Assembly (NCBI GenBank): GCA_036971615.1
Contig: JAYKKR010000003.1
Location: 1,550,001-1,614,000, forward strand
DNA: 64,000 nt
From: Amyloporia xantha
Taxonomy: Eukaryota > Basidiomycota > Agaricomycetes > Polyporales > Adustoporiaceae
Direction of reading: 5' to 3'
Shown here one piece after another: positions 1-12,641 of this stretch. A program made the translations under genes and the position numbers. The notes under the pieces were generated by a model. The model did not search any database. It worked only from the letters and a program-made list of their open reading frames with translations, and was not told where the DNA came from. Positions within the stretch are counted from its first letter, which is position 1, and the number at the start of each line of letters is the position of its first letter.

Positions 1-1474
1 TCCTTCCCAAGTTCGAGATCTACCAGCCCTATTTAGTAAGAGTGGACGAGATTAAAGAAGTAGTGGCTGACTTGGTGGCCGATGAACAGAGTGAGTTCGG
101 GGAGTACGTTCGCATGTGGGAGCAGCAAGGTGATTGTGACAAATGGACAGTCGAGCGACTTCTGGAGGAGCCAATCACTCGTTTGAACTCCTATCCAGAG
201 CTTTTCGAGGTCAGTCCCACATGTCAATTTCTCATATGTACTCGACACGAAGTTGTTTCATAGCGGCTGCTAGGTGTTACACCGACCGAACACCCTGACT
301 ACCTAGCTTCTATTTCGCTGCTATGCAGTACAAAAACGATTATTCATGTCATGGAAGAAGTTCGAATTCGGGAAGAGGAATATGACTTCGTCAAGGACGT
401 CGCATCTCATCTCATCGGCCTACCGGACTTTGCCCCACTAGCGAACCGGGAGCGTAGACTTCTGCACGACGGTCTCGTCCGCTGGCTTCGCCCCGTTGAA
501 GTCATGCAGGATGATACACCTGCAGCACCTGCTGTACAGCTGAATGGTAAAACGCTCTTACGCTCAATTTCAAGGAACGAACGAACGCAACAGGATGGCA
601 CTCAGCGATCGTCCCGACTGGCATCTGCTATTCATAACTGGCACGTCCGGCGGACCAAATCAAGCTCGATCAGCTCTTCTGCTTCGTCCCTTTCTCTGCA
701 TTCGTACTCTACACTGTCGTCCTCCAACGCAACATCTGCAGCACAGATATCCTTGCCGCGTTCAAATGCAGACAAGGTGGAAACTCGTCGTATGGAAGTC
801 GATGTCAAGCCCCTACAAGCATTCGTGTTCTCTGATCTTTTAGTGCTGGCTACCCTTCCTTTGGCAAAAGAGGGGACTGATGCGGCCGACCTGGAGACCA
901 GCTGGCAATTACTCGACGACCTGGGCTTGTCGAAGATCTTATCCATCACGGAGCGACATGAAAATGCAGGTAAGTCAAATGAGGCGACGTGCTATAGGGC
1001 TCACGAGCTGATAGGAATATAGGACGGGATCGCGTCATAAGCCTGAGTCTAATCCCTGTGGATGTCAGCCAGCTAGAAGTGAATGTCTGTGTAAGATCGG
1101 GTCCTGTCACGGAGATGACCTTGGTCCTGCCTGCTTCTGATGACGACTCAGCTGAGTCCTTCTTGACTGCTTTGCAACGGTGTCTTGAAAGGACTATTCA
1201 TGATCTCTCTTTTCCTGCTCAGGCGGCAGACAAGTCATCATTCGGTCCCAATCTCGAGGCCGACAGCGATACTCACCATTCAGTGCAAGCCATTCTTGCT
1301 TCCGGACTCCCTTTACCCAAAAGCCCGTCCATGCAGCTCGATGATCAAAGCACGGATCGTACCACAGATCCCTCCGAGCAAGAGCGAGAAGAGCGAGGAT
1401 GGTGGTCTTTGCGCTTTCAACAAGTTCTGCGCGAATTCCAACGGCAGGACAAATCTGCTTGGCTACTTTCATGA
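1..1474 (+). CDS. RhoGEF (DH-PH) protein, C-terminal part, 5' truncated by window edge
   Basis: Rho-family guanine nucleotide exchange factors load GTP on Rho/Rac/Cdc42 at the membrane through a Dbl-homology (DH) domain followed by a PH domain. The coding frame is open from base 3. I read exons <1..209, 264..969 and 1023..1474. The first junction joins LLEEPITRLNSYPELFE to RLLGVTPTEHPDY, the conserved last helix of DH domains (P-I-R..-Y..LL...TP..HPDY). The second restores ENAGRDRVISLSLIP, a typical PH-domain strand after a Ser-rich insert of about 60 residues. About 450 residues are visible and the protein ends KSAWLLS. Upstream domains lie outside the window, so the Rho1, Cdc42 or other class cannot be assigned. 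The DH-PH call is based on motif recognition, not a search. Confidence 0.8.
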
Positions 1475-2380
1475 CATTTGATATCCTAACCGTCTAATCT
1501 TATTGATATATTTAACATCTGTAGCATCACTGACATCGCGACCCCCAGCTGTATTAGAAGCCATCTGTTTCTTCTTCATGTGTACTTCCTCATCTCAGTG
1601 TATTTCCGGTGTTCGTATCATGGCTAATTGTAGCAATAAATTTTACTTGTCTATTTTGTAGGATTGCCGTGCGGTGTTGTAAATACGTTTGCCAAGGGTG
1701 AAAAATTCCTCACATTTCAAACTTGCTTTGAGCAGCACACTCGAACCACTTATCATGCCTGCTTACATGAAGCCATCCCCGGAATCCATTGTTCAACCTC
1801 CACAGCCCAAACTTCGCCGCCCCCGGCCATTAAGGCAAACTAACATGATGATGTCCCTTCATGACAAAAACCTTGGCTCCTTCTCCTTACCCAGTTTCTG
1901 CTTCCAAATAGTGATGAACCGCTTGGTAAGTTGATCGTCCAAGTCCCCCGGCTCGCGGTCGCATCCCAGTCGTAGTTTGACGCAAAGTACTTGCCTATGA
2001 CTACTTTTGACGCTCAATCTGCCATTGTAAAGGCGCACCAGTAATGCAAGAGAACTATTTCAGTACTTTACTTAAGCTATTTCGTTCCAGGAAGTTACAG
2101 GGAATCTGAAATACGGTAGAAACATCTTTCATTCAGTCTGAGAGCTGAAGACCCCGCCAAGGTCGCGACGTGACTGAGAGGGTTAACACGTGATCGCGTT
2201 TCTCTGCTGATCTAAATTGGCGCAATTCTTATCCGGGAGCAATAAGTGTCTCCTTAATTCGCCAAAGGCTATCCAACGGCAAAGTCTGCGACGATGACTT
2301 CGACAACAAACTGGCCTACTTTCCCCGAATCTCGGTAGAGCTTAGCGACATCTCTTTTACGTGTATTGACTGTCATCACC
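1475..2380. other. intergenic region, no gene seen
   Basis: The RhoGEF 3' UTR and the promoter of the downstream SulP gene share this stretch. Short open frames occur but none has a family motif or splice logic. Confidence 0.5.
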
Positions 2381-5300
2381 ATGGCTGACCATCTTCCGCC
2401 TGGTCCGTCAATCACTCCTCAGCTGTCGGGAGAAAGAAACGCAACCGCAAACGATGATGACGCCGAATCACATTCAACCGCATTGCGTATGAGTACATCT
2501 CCTATGAGTAGAGCAGGGTAAGACGCATGACCGGAAGTTGCGTGATCAGCTGTTGAAGTGCTTGTGACTAGTTTATTACAGCCGAGAAGTTTTGTGTCGT
2601 CAAGCTCGAAATCATCTAGGCCTCGCAATGCCACTCCACGTTCTCAGATCGATATTCGCGAGAGTACCATGCAGCTCTCTAACATACCTCTTCGAGCACC
2701 CAATCCGTCATCCTCCCAGACACACGACGCGTTCATCTTTCCGGACGTCGGAGAAGCACAATCCGAAACAGAGGCAGAACCCATACTGCCTCCATCTCTC
2801 TCCACATCGTCTTTTCTGTCCTCTCACCACTCTGACAGTGTGACCGATCTCACCGCGTCGACAACTACAACGGAGTCGGCTCAGTCTGGTAGTATGACCC
2901 CTAGAGGGCGATTGGGGCCATCTGGATTAACCCTGCTGATGGCTCACCGGGATCGCGATACCTCTGTTAGCTCGACCGATACCCCATCTAATATTACTGC
3001 AACGGCTGGTCGTCCGTCAGGTGCTGGTCTCCTTGCCCCAACGAAACTTGACAGCGATGAACCGCTTGATCGTCAGCGCCGTGCTGCGTTGGCTCCCGTT
3101 GTCTCTGTAGGCGAAATACAAGCAGAGATTTACAATGATGCTTCAGAGTCAGCACCGTTGCTACTTGACTTAGAAGCAGCTCACCCATCGTACAACGGGA
3201 ACGGGAACGGGAACAGCGTACCAAAGGTCCACGACAAGAGGGCTAGCAGAAGTCTGCTAACTTCGATATCTACTCCTGACTTGGCAAGCGTAAAGGATAT
3301 CGGGATTACTGCAGTACAATCACTGCCTGCTGTGCTACTGGGCACATTACTCAATATACTTGACGGGATATCCTGTTAGTATTCTGATGGCCCTTCAATG
3401 ATGGAGCTGCTGACACCGTTAATAGATGGTATGATTATATTTCCCGCCTCGGGTGTTTTCTCAAATCTTGGAGGCACCGGAGTCTCCATGTTTTTTGTTT
3501 CGTACGTTTCATTTTTCTACGACCGTTCAAGCCTTGTGGCTGACGATGGACCTCGTGGATATGCAGCGCCGTAATTTCTCAACTTGTTTATTCTGCTGGG
3601 GGCAGCGGCTTTGCCGGTGCGAATGGCAGTATGATGATCGAAGTTGTCGTAAGTATTGCCCTTTCTGGTTGTCAGCTGATTGTCACCGCTGATCGCACGT
3701 TCCTGCAGCCTTTCTTTCATATCCTGGCGAACACCATAGCCTCGGAAATAGGTGAAGACAAACCTCACGCGATTATTGCCACCACGATCGTCGCATTCGC
3801 ACTTTCATCCATCCTTACTGGTGAATGCTCTTGCAGATTCTGGAGAGATCGGCTTCACTGACTATGGGTACAGGGCTGACTTTCTTTCTCCTTGGTGCGT
3901 TAAGGTTGGGGGCCTTGATCGGCTTCTTCCCGCGACACATCCTTGTTGGGTGCGTCTGCCAGATTGTTCCTGCTTCGCTTGCTCATAGACGTAATAACAG
4001 CTGTATAGGTGGTGTCGGTGTCTTCCTGGTGATCACAGGGTTAGTCGCACTTGTTCAGATGACAGTATCCCGTGTTGTCGAAGCGTCGGCATGTGTTCTA
4101 ATTTCCGTCGTATAGATTTACCGTCAGCACCCGCATGGCGGACGATGACTTCGATCTGACGCTGTCCACCTTCAAGTTTATCTTTCTCAATCTCCACAAT
4201 CTGGCGCTGTGGGTTCCCGCGTTTAGCCTGGCCGCGCTACTGCGCGTTATCACGCACAGATATGAACATCAGCTCATATTTCCAATGTGTGCGTGCCCGT
4301 TTGTAATGTGACATTGCGGATTGCAACTCATCCTTGATCTGTCTCGGATGGTCTATAGATTTTTTGATTATTCCCGTCATTTTCTATGTGGTCGTGGCGG
4401 CAGCCCACCTAGACCTCGGCGTTTTGCGTCAGCAGGGCTGGCTATTTGATATGGGAAGCTCGCATGAACCGTGGTATCACTTCTATGCTCTGTTCGGTGC
4501 GTGCTGTTCCCCGAACATGTGACGGTGTGTCTGAAAGTAGACGGTAGACTTCAAAGCTACTCAATGGTCTGTTCTCTGGTCGACCCTCCCAACACAATTC
4601 GCATTGTGAGTGGTGACGTATCTGACCAAAGACAGGCAGTCTGATGAATGGTTTTGCACGCCAGACTATTCTTCAATATCCTCCACCCGCCTTTGAATGT
4701 GCCAGCACTTGGTGAGCAGTGGCGGCGTGGCGTGTTTATATCTTCGCTGACTGACGAGACACAGCGGTCTCGCTGAACCATGAAGTGGATACTGATAAGG
4801 AATTAGTTGCACATGGATACTCTAATCTTCTTGCTGGCGCTCTTGGCACAGTGTGGGTGTTTTCGGCTTTATGCTATACTGTGATCATTGAACACCATTT
4901 ACATTGCGATTTAGTCCGAACTATCTTGTCTACGTCAACACATTGCTGTGAGTCATGTCCTACGACATTCGCGTTCTAATTCTGAATGTTTTTTGCATTC
5001 AGATTTTATCGCGTGGGTGGTACCACACGCACTTCAGGTTTCCTCCTTGCAGGTGCAACAGCAATCTTGCTATTCATTGGAACAGGGCCAATTGCATTCA
5101 TCCGTACGTATCGTGTCACTCTGTCTACTCAAAATACTTATTCCGTGATTCGCAGCGGTCATGGTCGTGGGTGCTTTAATATTTGTGCTTGGGCTCGATC
5201 TCGTGAAAGAAGCCTTGTGGGACACGAGACACCGTGTTAGCCGGTATGTAAAAGTCTCGTTTGGACTAACGGCGAACTCATGTGATTCATTGTTTAGGAT

Positions 5301-6828
5301 GGAGTACATCACGATTGCGAGCATCATGATTTGCATGACTGTATGGGACTTCGTTATAGGTGTCCTGTTCGGCATCATCGTCAGCTGTGTGTTCAAATCA
5401 CTCAGCAGTAGTACACCACGATCAGTCGTTGATAAGCATGTTTTCAGGTTTCTTCTTCGTTGTTCAAAGCTCCCAACGGAGGAGCATCCGTGCGTTACAT
5501 ACAGGAGAGACGGCCATGTCAACAGTGCGTAGGCCAGGCGCACATCGCGCTTACATCCGTGAAGTGTCAAGGCAAACAACAATTCTGAGACTGCAAGGTG
5601 GGAAGGTCTCATTCTTACGGTGTAGACCTTGGTCATAACTCGTCACCATCTAGGATTTCTGTTCTTTGGCACAATCACTTATGTCGAGGAGACAATCCGC
5701 AATCTGGTGGATAGTCCAGCTTGGAATCGAAACCCCGTGCGGTTTCTGTTGCTAGATCTTTCGCTTGTGGCCGGCGTAGACATGTCTGCCGCCGAAGCCT
5801 TTGTCAGAATCCAAAGAATTTTGGCTGCAAGGAAAGTGGTATTCGTGTTTTGTGGATTCTCTCTAGAGTCGGCTATTGGCAAATCTCTTCACAATGTGGG
5901 CCTCTTTGAAATGGAAGGTGTCGAGTTGTTCACGACGTTCAATGATGCACTGGAATGTAAGTAACAGGTCCTCAAGGTGGCATCGTTGTAAATTTCATAC
6001 TTCGATTTAGGGACAGAAAATGTTTATCTGCGGCAATGGTTCAGCTCGCAGAAGACAGAGCCCCGTGCGCTCGGTGAGCGGTTTTGCTCGACGCTAAATA
6101 AAGCTGCCTGACCGCTTTTTCAGTGTTACCTGGTCGACAAGACACTATTTTTGCGTTTCAAGAGTCATCAACAGCGACGCCCCGAAAGTCGCAGCTCATG
6201 GACGCAGGTTGGCGAACGATTGCTCGAGGTCGGCGAATTTCTACGGGGGCCGCGAACATATTAATGACACAATTACCTTCACTAGATCACTCACCCCCTG
6301 ATGCGGATATCACAAACGATGAGGAGCCGTATGCCACTCTTGTCAAAGTGTTCTCGACCTATGGTCCTATTGATCGCCAGCGATTCTCAGCGCTCATTCC
6401 TTATCTTGAGCGAGTTTCAGTGCCTGCTGGTGTTGTTCTCTGGCATCAGGGGGATGATCCCGATGGTTTGTACATTGTGGAGTCTGGGGTTCTAAGGGCT
6501 CTATATCGTTTCAACGACCACACACCACCAACGGAGGAGTCCATGGTACCAGGGACACTTGCCGGCGAATTATCTGCTCTGTCAGGACTATCACGCAATG
6601 CGACCTGTGTTGTAGAACGGCAAGCCGTGTTGTGGAAGCTCACCATCGAGAACTTACGCCGCCTTGAGATCGAACAGCCAGAACTAGCAAGCGAATTCAC
6701 ACGACTGGTCCTCAAAGGTAGGTGCACTGCCACCATGGACATACCGATGGCTTCTTATCATGGTGTTTCTGTTAGCTGCCAAGCTTGACTATGACATCCT
6801 TATATCAGCACTAGCAACTCGGCAATGA
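2381..6828 (+). CDS. Vsb1-like SulP-family transporter with STAS and cyclic-nucleotide-binding domains
   Basis: The protein combines a SulP (SLC26-like) membrane domain, a STAS domain and a C-terminal cNMP-binding fold. This order and the length (about 1,040 residues after splicing) match yeast YGR125W/Vsb1, a vacuolar protein linked to basic amino-acid storage. The start ATG at 2381 opens a Ser/Thr-rich cytosolic tail of about 300 residues. The membrane part has [47 protein letters not shown] and [15 protein letters not shown] appears around 5653-5960 ([21 protein letters not shown]). The cNMP-like fold at 6330-6720 has [19 protein letters not shown] and AGELSALSG. Junctions checked: intron 2518-2571 and intron 3375-3425 ([14 protein letters not shown]); about a dozen more short introns follow. 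The last exon ends SALATRQ. Transport substrate is inference from the family; vacuolar location is not visible in the sequence. Confidence 0.88.
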
Positions 6829-7828
6829 GCACCAAGCCCAATTTATGCAGGCGCAAAATGTAAACAAAACACGACATTACTACATTTGTATCGATACCCA
6901 TAGAAAGTTTCGCCGTCTCCTCACCATTGTTCAAGTGTACTTCCGGTAATGACTTCTTGGCTACTTGTGTTCTTCGGATCGCGAGCCAATGATAGTCGCT
7001 CATATACCTGTAATACCCAAAATGAATGCTAGGACATTCTTGCATCCGCTTGATACATAGAGCTGCGAGTGCGTTGATCTCAAGTCTGGTCATGTCACTG
7101 ATGATGTACTTTACCAGTGAATGAAATTGCAAGGTGCCTTCATCAGTTGAGGGCCTATGGCCTGCTGCTGTGGCATGAGTGCGAGGTTTGCTCAGTCAAT
7201 GGTGATAGATCGAGATGACAGAGCAACTCCTGCTTAAGCTCGGCCTCAAAAAAGCTATCGGGAACAAGAGAGAGCATCTTAATGCCCAAATCACAAAGCT
7301 CTCAGGGGGCCATTCTAAGCCTCTATCGAGATGTAGACCACAAGTCACTGTTCCAGCGCGCTCAAGGACATCAGGGAAGTTAAATAGCATTCGCAAAAAC
7401 CTCTAAACCCGTCATACACAGGGCGTCTTTAGAGGTAGGCTCAGGTCATCTCAAGGATGCTGTTCAGAGGTCTTCCTCCGCCCTCGATTCCTCTCTTGTG
7501 CTATCTGGGGCTGAACATCCAGTCCGCAGCACGGGCGATTGTGATCTCGATCAGCCTGGACAGGTTTGAGTTGATCGAAGCATTGAACTGGCAACCGTCG
7601 AAGGCGTACGCAAGAGCTCGACAGCCCGCAGCAACTCGCAGTCTGTCAAAAGGTCAGCTCACCATCATGCCGGCTATACGCGCGTTCGTGTTATCGGCAC
7701 ATGTGTCAACCCCTTCCGGTGTTCCGCGGTAGCGTATTTATCTTGTTATCAAGAGATGCTTGTATTGCGTACTATCCTCACGTCTTCTCTGTATCTTGAC
7801 CCACTAGTACACCAAACCTCCAATCGTC
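6829..7828. other. intergenic region, no gene seen
   Basis: This 1 kb lies between the transporter and the dehydrogenase. An open frame at 7457-7732 (91 codons) has no motif, hydrophobic pattern or splice partner I can identify. Confidence 0.4.
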
Positions 7829-9296
7829 ATGGGATTCATACAAGAGTCCAAGTACTCTGTGACTGCAGCCAAGCAGATGTTCTGTCCAAAAGGCGACTTC
7901 AAGGCTGACGATATACCTGATCAGTCAGGACGGATCGTGATAGTTACTGGTATGTTCGCGACTGGACTCTAGTAGGATCGTCTAAATCGGGACCTACAGG
8001 AGGGAATACTGGTATTGGTAAGGAGACAATCAAGGTATGTGAAGGCGCTGGCGTTTGGATGCCATGCTAGATGCCATCTCGACATAGGTTCTCTTGCAAC
8101 GTAAAGCAAAAGTATACATGGCCGCACGAAGCAAGACAAAGGCTGAAATAGCCTTGCAAGAGTTGAAGGAACAGACCGGAAGGGATGCTATTTTCTTAGA
8201 GCTCGACTTGAGCAGCCTGGCCTCGGTTCGCAAGGCTGCTGAGGAGTTCATGAGGTAAGTCTTAGTCACTGCAGTCATCCATCTATCTCCTTGATCCGTC
8301 TCCTTTTTTCCGTAGTAAAGAAAAAGAGCTGCATGTCTTATATAATAACGCGTGAGTACGAACTCACTTCCCCTTCCCCGTGAGATAATGAACTCTCCGC
8401 AGTGGCGTGATGTTCTGCCCTGTAGATATGCTCACTGAGGACGGTTATGACCTCCAATTTGGAACTAATGTTATCGGTACGTATGCTCCTCACGGTCGAG
8501 TATTGTCACTTGCGCTGACGTATCGTAACTTAGGGCATCACTTTTTCACCAAATTACTCATGCCTGCTCTCCTAGCGGGGAAGGAGACGTCCCCAGATCA
8601 TCACGCTCGCGTCATCACGACGTCGTCTTCGGGAGCCATGCTTTTCACTCTCAACTTTGACTCGTTCAAAGAAGGCCCTGCGAGACACAAGATGTCCAAA
8701 GAGCAGCTGTATTATCAAAGCAAATTCGTGCGTGCCGTGACTCTCTTGGGTCATTCCTGACATTGAACACTCGTTGCTCCCTCCATAATCAACAGGCGGG
8801 TGTTGTGCTGGCGCGCCAGATCGTAAAGCGCCATGGTGAGAATGGAATAATCTCACATTCTGTAGATCCTGGTGAGCAGAATTCGTCTCGTGCGACACAT
8901 ACCACTCACAGGATATCTAGGCCTCATTGAGACCGATCTCCAGCGGTACATGCCTGCAGTCCAGCGCAAAATCCTAGTCAGTACTCAGGAGCATGACTGA
9001 TACTGAATTGATTGATCACATTTCATTCCTAATTTCAGGGCACGGTGCTGCATCCTCCATCCATGGGAGCGCTCACTCAACTCTGGGGTGGGACTATGCC
9101 TGAGGCCCTAGATTACAACGGCGAGGTGAACATCCATTCTTTACCCACTAGAGGACCGTTCCATAACTCACGGCCCTACGCTTCTTAGTTTCTAATCCCG
9201 TGGGCAAGAGTAGGTAAATGCAGGCCAGAGGCATACGACGATCAGCTCGGCGATCGCCTGTGGAACTGGCTGGAGGAGCAGGTTCGTGATAGGTGA
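7829..9296 (+). CDS. short-chain dehydrogenase/reductase (retinol dehydrogenase-like)
   Basis: This is an NAD(P)(H)-dependent oxidoreductase of the classical SDR superfamily, with a Rossmann fold. The spliced protein, about 315-330 residues, starts MGFIQESKYSVTAAKQMF at 7829. It carries the cofactor motif TGGNTGIG near residue 40, the NNAG motif after strand 4 (split by an intron at 8345-8400), the catalytic Ser in VITTSSSGAM and the active-site YYQSK. The C-terminal half reads SVDPGYLGLIETDLQ and ends EEQVRDR. At least seven short introns are needed. No signal peptide or membrane anchor is obvious. The substrate cannot be read from the sequence. Fungal relatives are annotated as retinol dehydrogenase or WW-oxidoreductase-like, which does not establish the reaction. 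Confidence 0.88.
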
Positions 9297-10162
9297 ATGC
9301 ATGAGCGATGTGGCTAGGGCTTGCGTCCCGGATACCCAGCCGGTAGGTATGTGTGGCGAGTGAGATTGAGATGATTTATTGTATTACGGGTACATATTGC
9401 AGCTGCGAGCAGCAATCAGGTCAACTATCCAAGTTCACGAGTGATGTTCGTCCACTATCTGGTTTTGTTCATCTCATACAGAAGACGCCCGTGCCTTGAG
9501 TGGCTCGCGTTTCCTGTTCTATTGTAGGCAAACTGTACAAAATGCCCTTTCAAAATGTAAAGGAAGACGGTCGCCGTGACCTATCCCAGACGACCGTACC
9601 GCGTAGTCGTGAGTTACTACCTAGGCAAACTGCCGTGCATTTGCAATGTAATTTTGACAGGCCCTACAAGCCACCGTATCACAAAGTTATCTGCACAATC
9701 ACGAAATGGGACCTCAAACCCTCTTGGAGAGTTGCTGCTGCTGATGGACATTGAAATGAATGCAAACCTGTCTCATCGGTTGTTAATATTCGCTTGAATC
9801 CAACATCACGAGGGAACTTCTGGGCTCAAATAGAGACGAGAAAGTGGAAGAAATGCCAAGAAGAGCCGTTTGTATGTGTGGTAACAGTAAGGGTTGTATT
9901 CAAAACAACATCACGATGCAGGAGCAACATGAGCGCAAACGCACATAGCCTGTGGTCACGTTCAGACGCGTGTATACATCGTTTAGGGCAGGCCATTACG
10001 CGTGTCGATCAACATAGTCCCTGCTTAGCAGTGACCACACCGTCCATAAGTCCACCATAAACAACTCCTACGGCCAGTACAGTTAACCCTTTGGCCTATC
10101 TCTTGACCTACGAGAACCCTCAAACCAGTTAGACTGACACCTCGCTATCACCACTGAAGTCC
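9297..10162. other. intergenic region, no gene seen
   Basis: This is the SDR 3' end and the Sld5 promoter. Frames at 9500-10060 are short, overlap one another and carry no recognisable motif. Confidence 0.45.
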
Positions 10163-11338
10163 ATGGCTAGCTGGTTGGATATCGACCTTGACGCGCCGCG
10201 TGCAGGACCGTCCTTCCTTGATCGCGCTAGACATGCACCCGACGACGACGATTTTCCCATTCTCGATGAATTTCCACCACAAAACGCGAATATAATACCT
10301 GAGGAGGTGGCGGAGGAAACCCCTTTCCAACAGTTGATCAGACATTGGATGAACGAAAGACATTGCCCGGATATCCTGGAAGGGCAGGAAATTCTCCTAG
10401 GGAGGATATTAGATCATGTCAGGAAACAGGTGAGCGGTGGTTACGCTCTGGGCCACTATTCGACGCGACTTCCGCGTTGCGCCAGGTCAGAATCTCATCG
10501 TCTTCGGCATTTGGTAATGACACATCTAGCCATACCTCCTTGGCCTAAACGCGCGTTAGAATGTATGTTGGGCTTGATTGTGTTGCTAATAGCCCTTAGC
10601 TCTAGTCTGACGACGTGCAACTCTTGCGGGCCGATCCCGACTCGTCAGAAGACGAACATTTTCGCATCATGCTCGTACAAACTGAGATTGAGCGAGTTAA
10701 ATTTGTCGTACGCTCCTATATCCGTACTCGATTGCACAAGGTATACATTCTTGTGTGTTACTCAAGGTGTAGTGTATGAGACTAACCAGTATGCTTGTAT
10801 GAAGATCGAGAAATACGCACGGTGGATTAGCAAGACACCGGAAGTCCACGAAAAGTTATCCAAAGCAGAATTAGAACATGCTACACGGTTCGTGCAATGA
10901 CCTATACCCATTTCTTTACGACTGATCGCGTCATTGGTACAGATACGCGCGCTTGATGGAGTACCACTTCACCCACTCTGTGCTGCAGAGTTTGCCCCCG
11001 GAACAACGGTCATTGGAAGATGAGATCGCTTTCATGCCACCGATGAGTATGAATAGCTTTCTAAGTTACTGACCATTGCTAGTCAACTAATGCTTGCCCT
11101 CATTCAGTTCCACAGCCGGACAAGCTCCGGCCAGTGTTCGTGCATGCGCGGCAGCAATGCCCGCCAGTGCGTCTACCTGAGTGCGTCGTAGTTCGTTAGT
11201 GACATACTTAGTTTGGTTGTCCTGACCATACCTCGCGACAGTGGTACCGCAATTGCGATGGAGAAGGGCCGCATTTCATTGACGCCATACTATGTTGTCG
11301 AGCAGCTTTTAGCGAGAGGTGAGGTGGAATTGGTATGA
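10163..11338 (+). CDS. SLD5: GINS complex subunit Sld5
   Basis: Sld5 is one of four GINS subunits. GINS joins Cdc45 and MCM2-7 to form the replicative CMG helicase in the nucleus. The N-terminus has the family hallmark TPFQQLIRHWMNERHCPDIL, followed by EILLGRILDHVRKQ. Exon 1 is 10163-10429. Exon 2 (10606-10740) encodes SDDVQLL, an acidic linker, and EIERVKFVVRSYIRTRLHK. Exon 3 starts at 10805 with IEKYARWI. It splices after HATR onto YARLMEYHFTHSVLQSLP, as in Sld5 orthologs. The small C-terminal beta domain (PDKLRPVFV, GTAIAMEKGRISLTPYYVVEQLL) ends at 11338. The length of about 240 residues fits the family. This is probably a single-copy essential gene. Confidence 0.92.
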
Positions 11339-11518
11339 CCAGCCTCACGGAAAAGCTGCAGGGCTTTCTGTTTCATGCATGCATGTTTGAGATGAGTATG
11401 TACTCTAAGGAATATAATTGTATAAGTCGACCTCAGAACACGAGACAAACCTAGAACAATCGGCGCAGGATACAATACATGTACAATAAAATACAATTGT
11501 CTGGTAGCTTGGATTGCC

Positions 11519-12312
11519 TCACCCTTCCCAATCATCGTCGTCGTCGACTCTTCTTCCCGCGGCCGAGGACATACCGCCGTTGGTATAGGTTCCTTCCCCA
11601 TCCATCTCTGCATCCTCGTCTTGCTCCTCCTCCTCTAGATCCTTCTCCTTCTCTTGCTCCTTCTCCTTCTTCTTCGTTCGCCGCCGGCCTTGCCCTTGTC
11701 CTTCCTCGTCCTCGTTCGCCTCACCCTTCTTCCTTCGTTTGCGCGTCGGCGCAGCGGGCGCATCGCCATCTGCGGCTTTCTTGCCCTTCGCCGCGCGCCG
11801 TTTGCGCCCCGACTCGCCTGCCTCCGCGTCCAAATCGATGGTGCCACCCGCAGAGGGGTCCGGCACCGCCTCGACGATTTCTTTCAGGAAATCGAGCATG
11901 TCGACGGTCTCAACTGCGTGTTTCCTGTGGCGAATGTGTTAGGAGGTGCGGCCCTGCGCATGGCGGGACGTACAGATGGTAGGCCTCGACCCTCTTTGAG
12001 CCTCGATCTATTGTTACGTTGCTCGCCTCCTCAATAATCATCGCTAGGAAGAGCTCGAGGGCCTTCGCTATCGAGCACAAGGGATTCAGCGATCGCGAGC
12101 AGCGGCACGATTGAGCAAGACACGCACAGATAACGATAGGCGTCGCTTGCGCGACCTTGCCCACCTCCTCATCCTTCTGCATTATGCGCTTGATGCGCGC
12201 CTGGATAACGAACGTTAGCGTGCATCATGAAACGTAGGTGATGCATTGGGTCAATCCAAACACGGAGCATACTCACGACGGGGAACTTGGTTGTCTTATT
12301 CTTGTTCTTCAT
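11519..12312 (-). CDS. BUR6: NC2-alpha (DRAP1/Bur6) transcription corepressor, histone-fold
   Basis: NC2-alpha pairs with NC2-beta (Dr1) through a histone fold and binds TBP-promoter complexes, regulating RNA polymerase II initiation. The start at 12312 gives [12 protein letters not shown]. An intron leads to [21 protein letters not shown]; a second intron sits inside [18 protein letters not shown]; and a third joins [10 protein letters not shown] to [23 protein letters not shown]. These are the three helices of the DRAP1 fold, in order. The C-terminal half (11519-11850) is disordered: a basic KRKRR-type stretch, then a Glu/Lys-rich acidic tail ending DDDDDWEG. Basic-acidic tails are common in fungal NC2-alpha. 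The gene converges with SLD5, with only 180 bp between the two stop codons. Confidence 0.93.
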
Positions 12313-12446
12313 GTTGCTCGGCAAGTTTGACTCAGCGTCAATTCGTGCACAAGCTATAGAGATTCAAAACGGGAGCCTGAGTGGCATTGGAACTGTGAAA
12401 GAATATTTATACTACATAGACAAATATATAGTCATTACAGTATGAG

Positions 12447-12538
12447 ACACTGATGGTGAAACGGTATCATGCTTGCCTTCCATTAGACCGCGTAAGACTC
12501 GGTAGCAAGCGGCGCGGGTTCGACTCCCGCTCAGTGTA
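12447..12538 (+). tRNA. tRNA-Gly (anticodon UCC) with a 21-nt intron
   Basis: The acceptor stem ACACTGA (12447-12453) pairs perfectly with TCAGTGT (12531-12537), with discriminator A at 12538. The D arm is GTGAAACGGTATCAT. The anticodon stem CTTGC (12472-12476) pairs with GCAAG (12505-12509). The T arm is GCGGGTTCGACTCCCGC, a strong B box. The loop reads CUUCCA plus A38, giving anticodon UCC (12479-12481). The 21 extra nt (12483-12503) sit between positions 37 and 38, the standard site of nuclear tRNA introns. The sequence matches the eukaryotic glycine tRNA pattern (TGATGGT...TATCATGCTTGCCTTCC). Confidence 0.93.
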
Positions 12539-12641
12539 TTTTGCATGATGCTTTCCAGTGTTTTAATTACTTAATTTGTCACCCAGACACATTAATTAGA
12601 ATCTTTGGCTTAGACTCGGTTGTATCTTTTGTACTGTGGTT

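Noticed and set aside
7457..7732. 91-codon plus frame between the transporter and the dehydrogenase
   Set aside because: No motif, no signal peptide, no splice partner; treated as chance.
11640..11760. Lys/Arg-rich frames opposite the NC2-alpha tail as genes
   Set aside because: They are shadow frames of the Glu/Lys-rich C-terminal tail of NC2-alpha.
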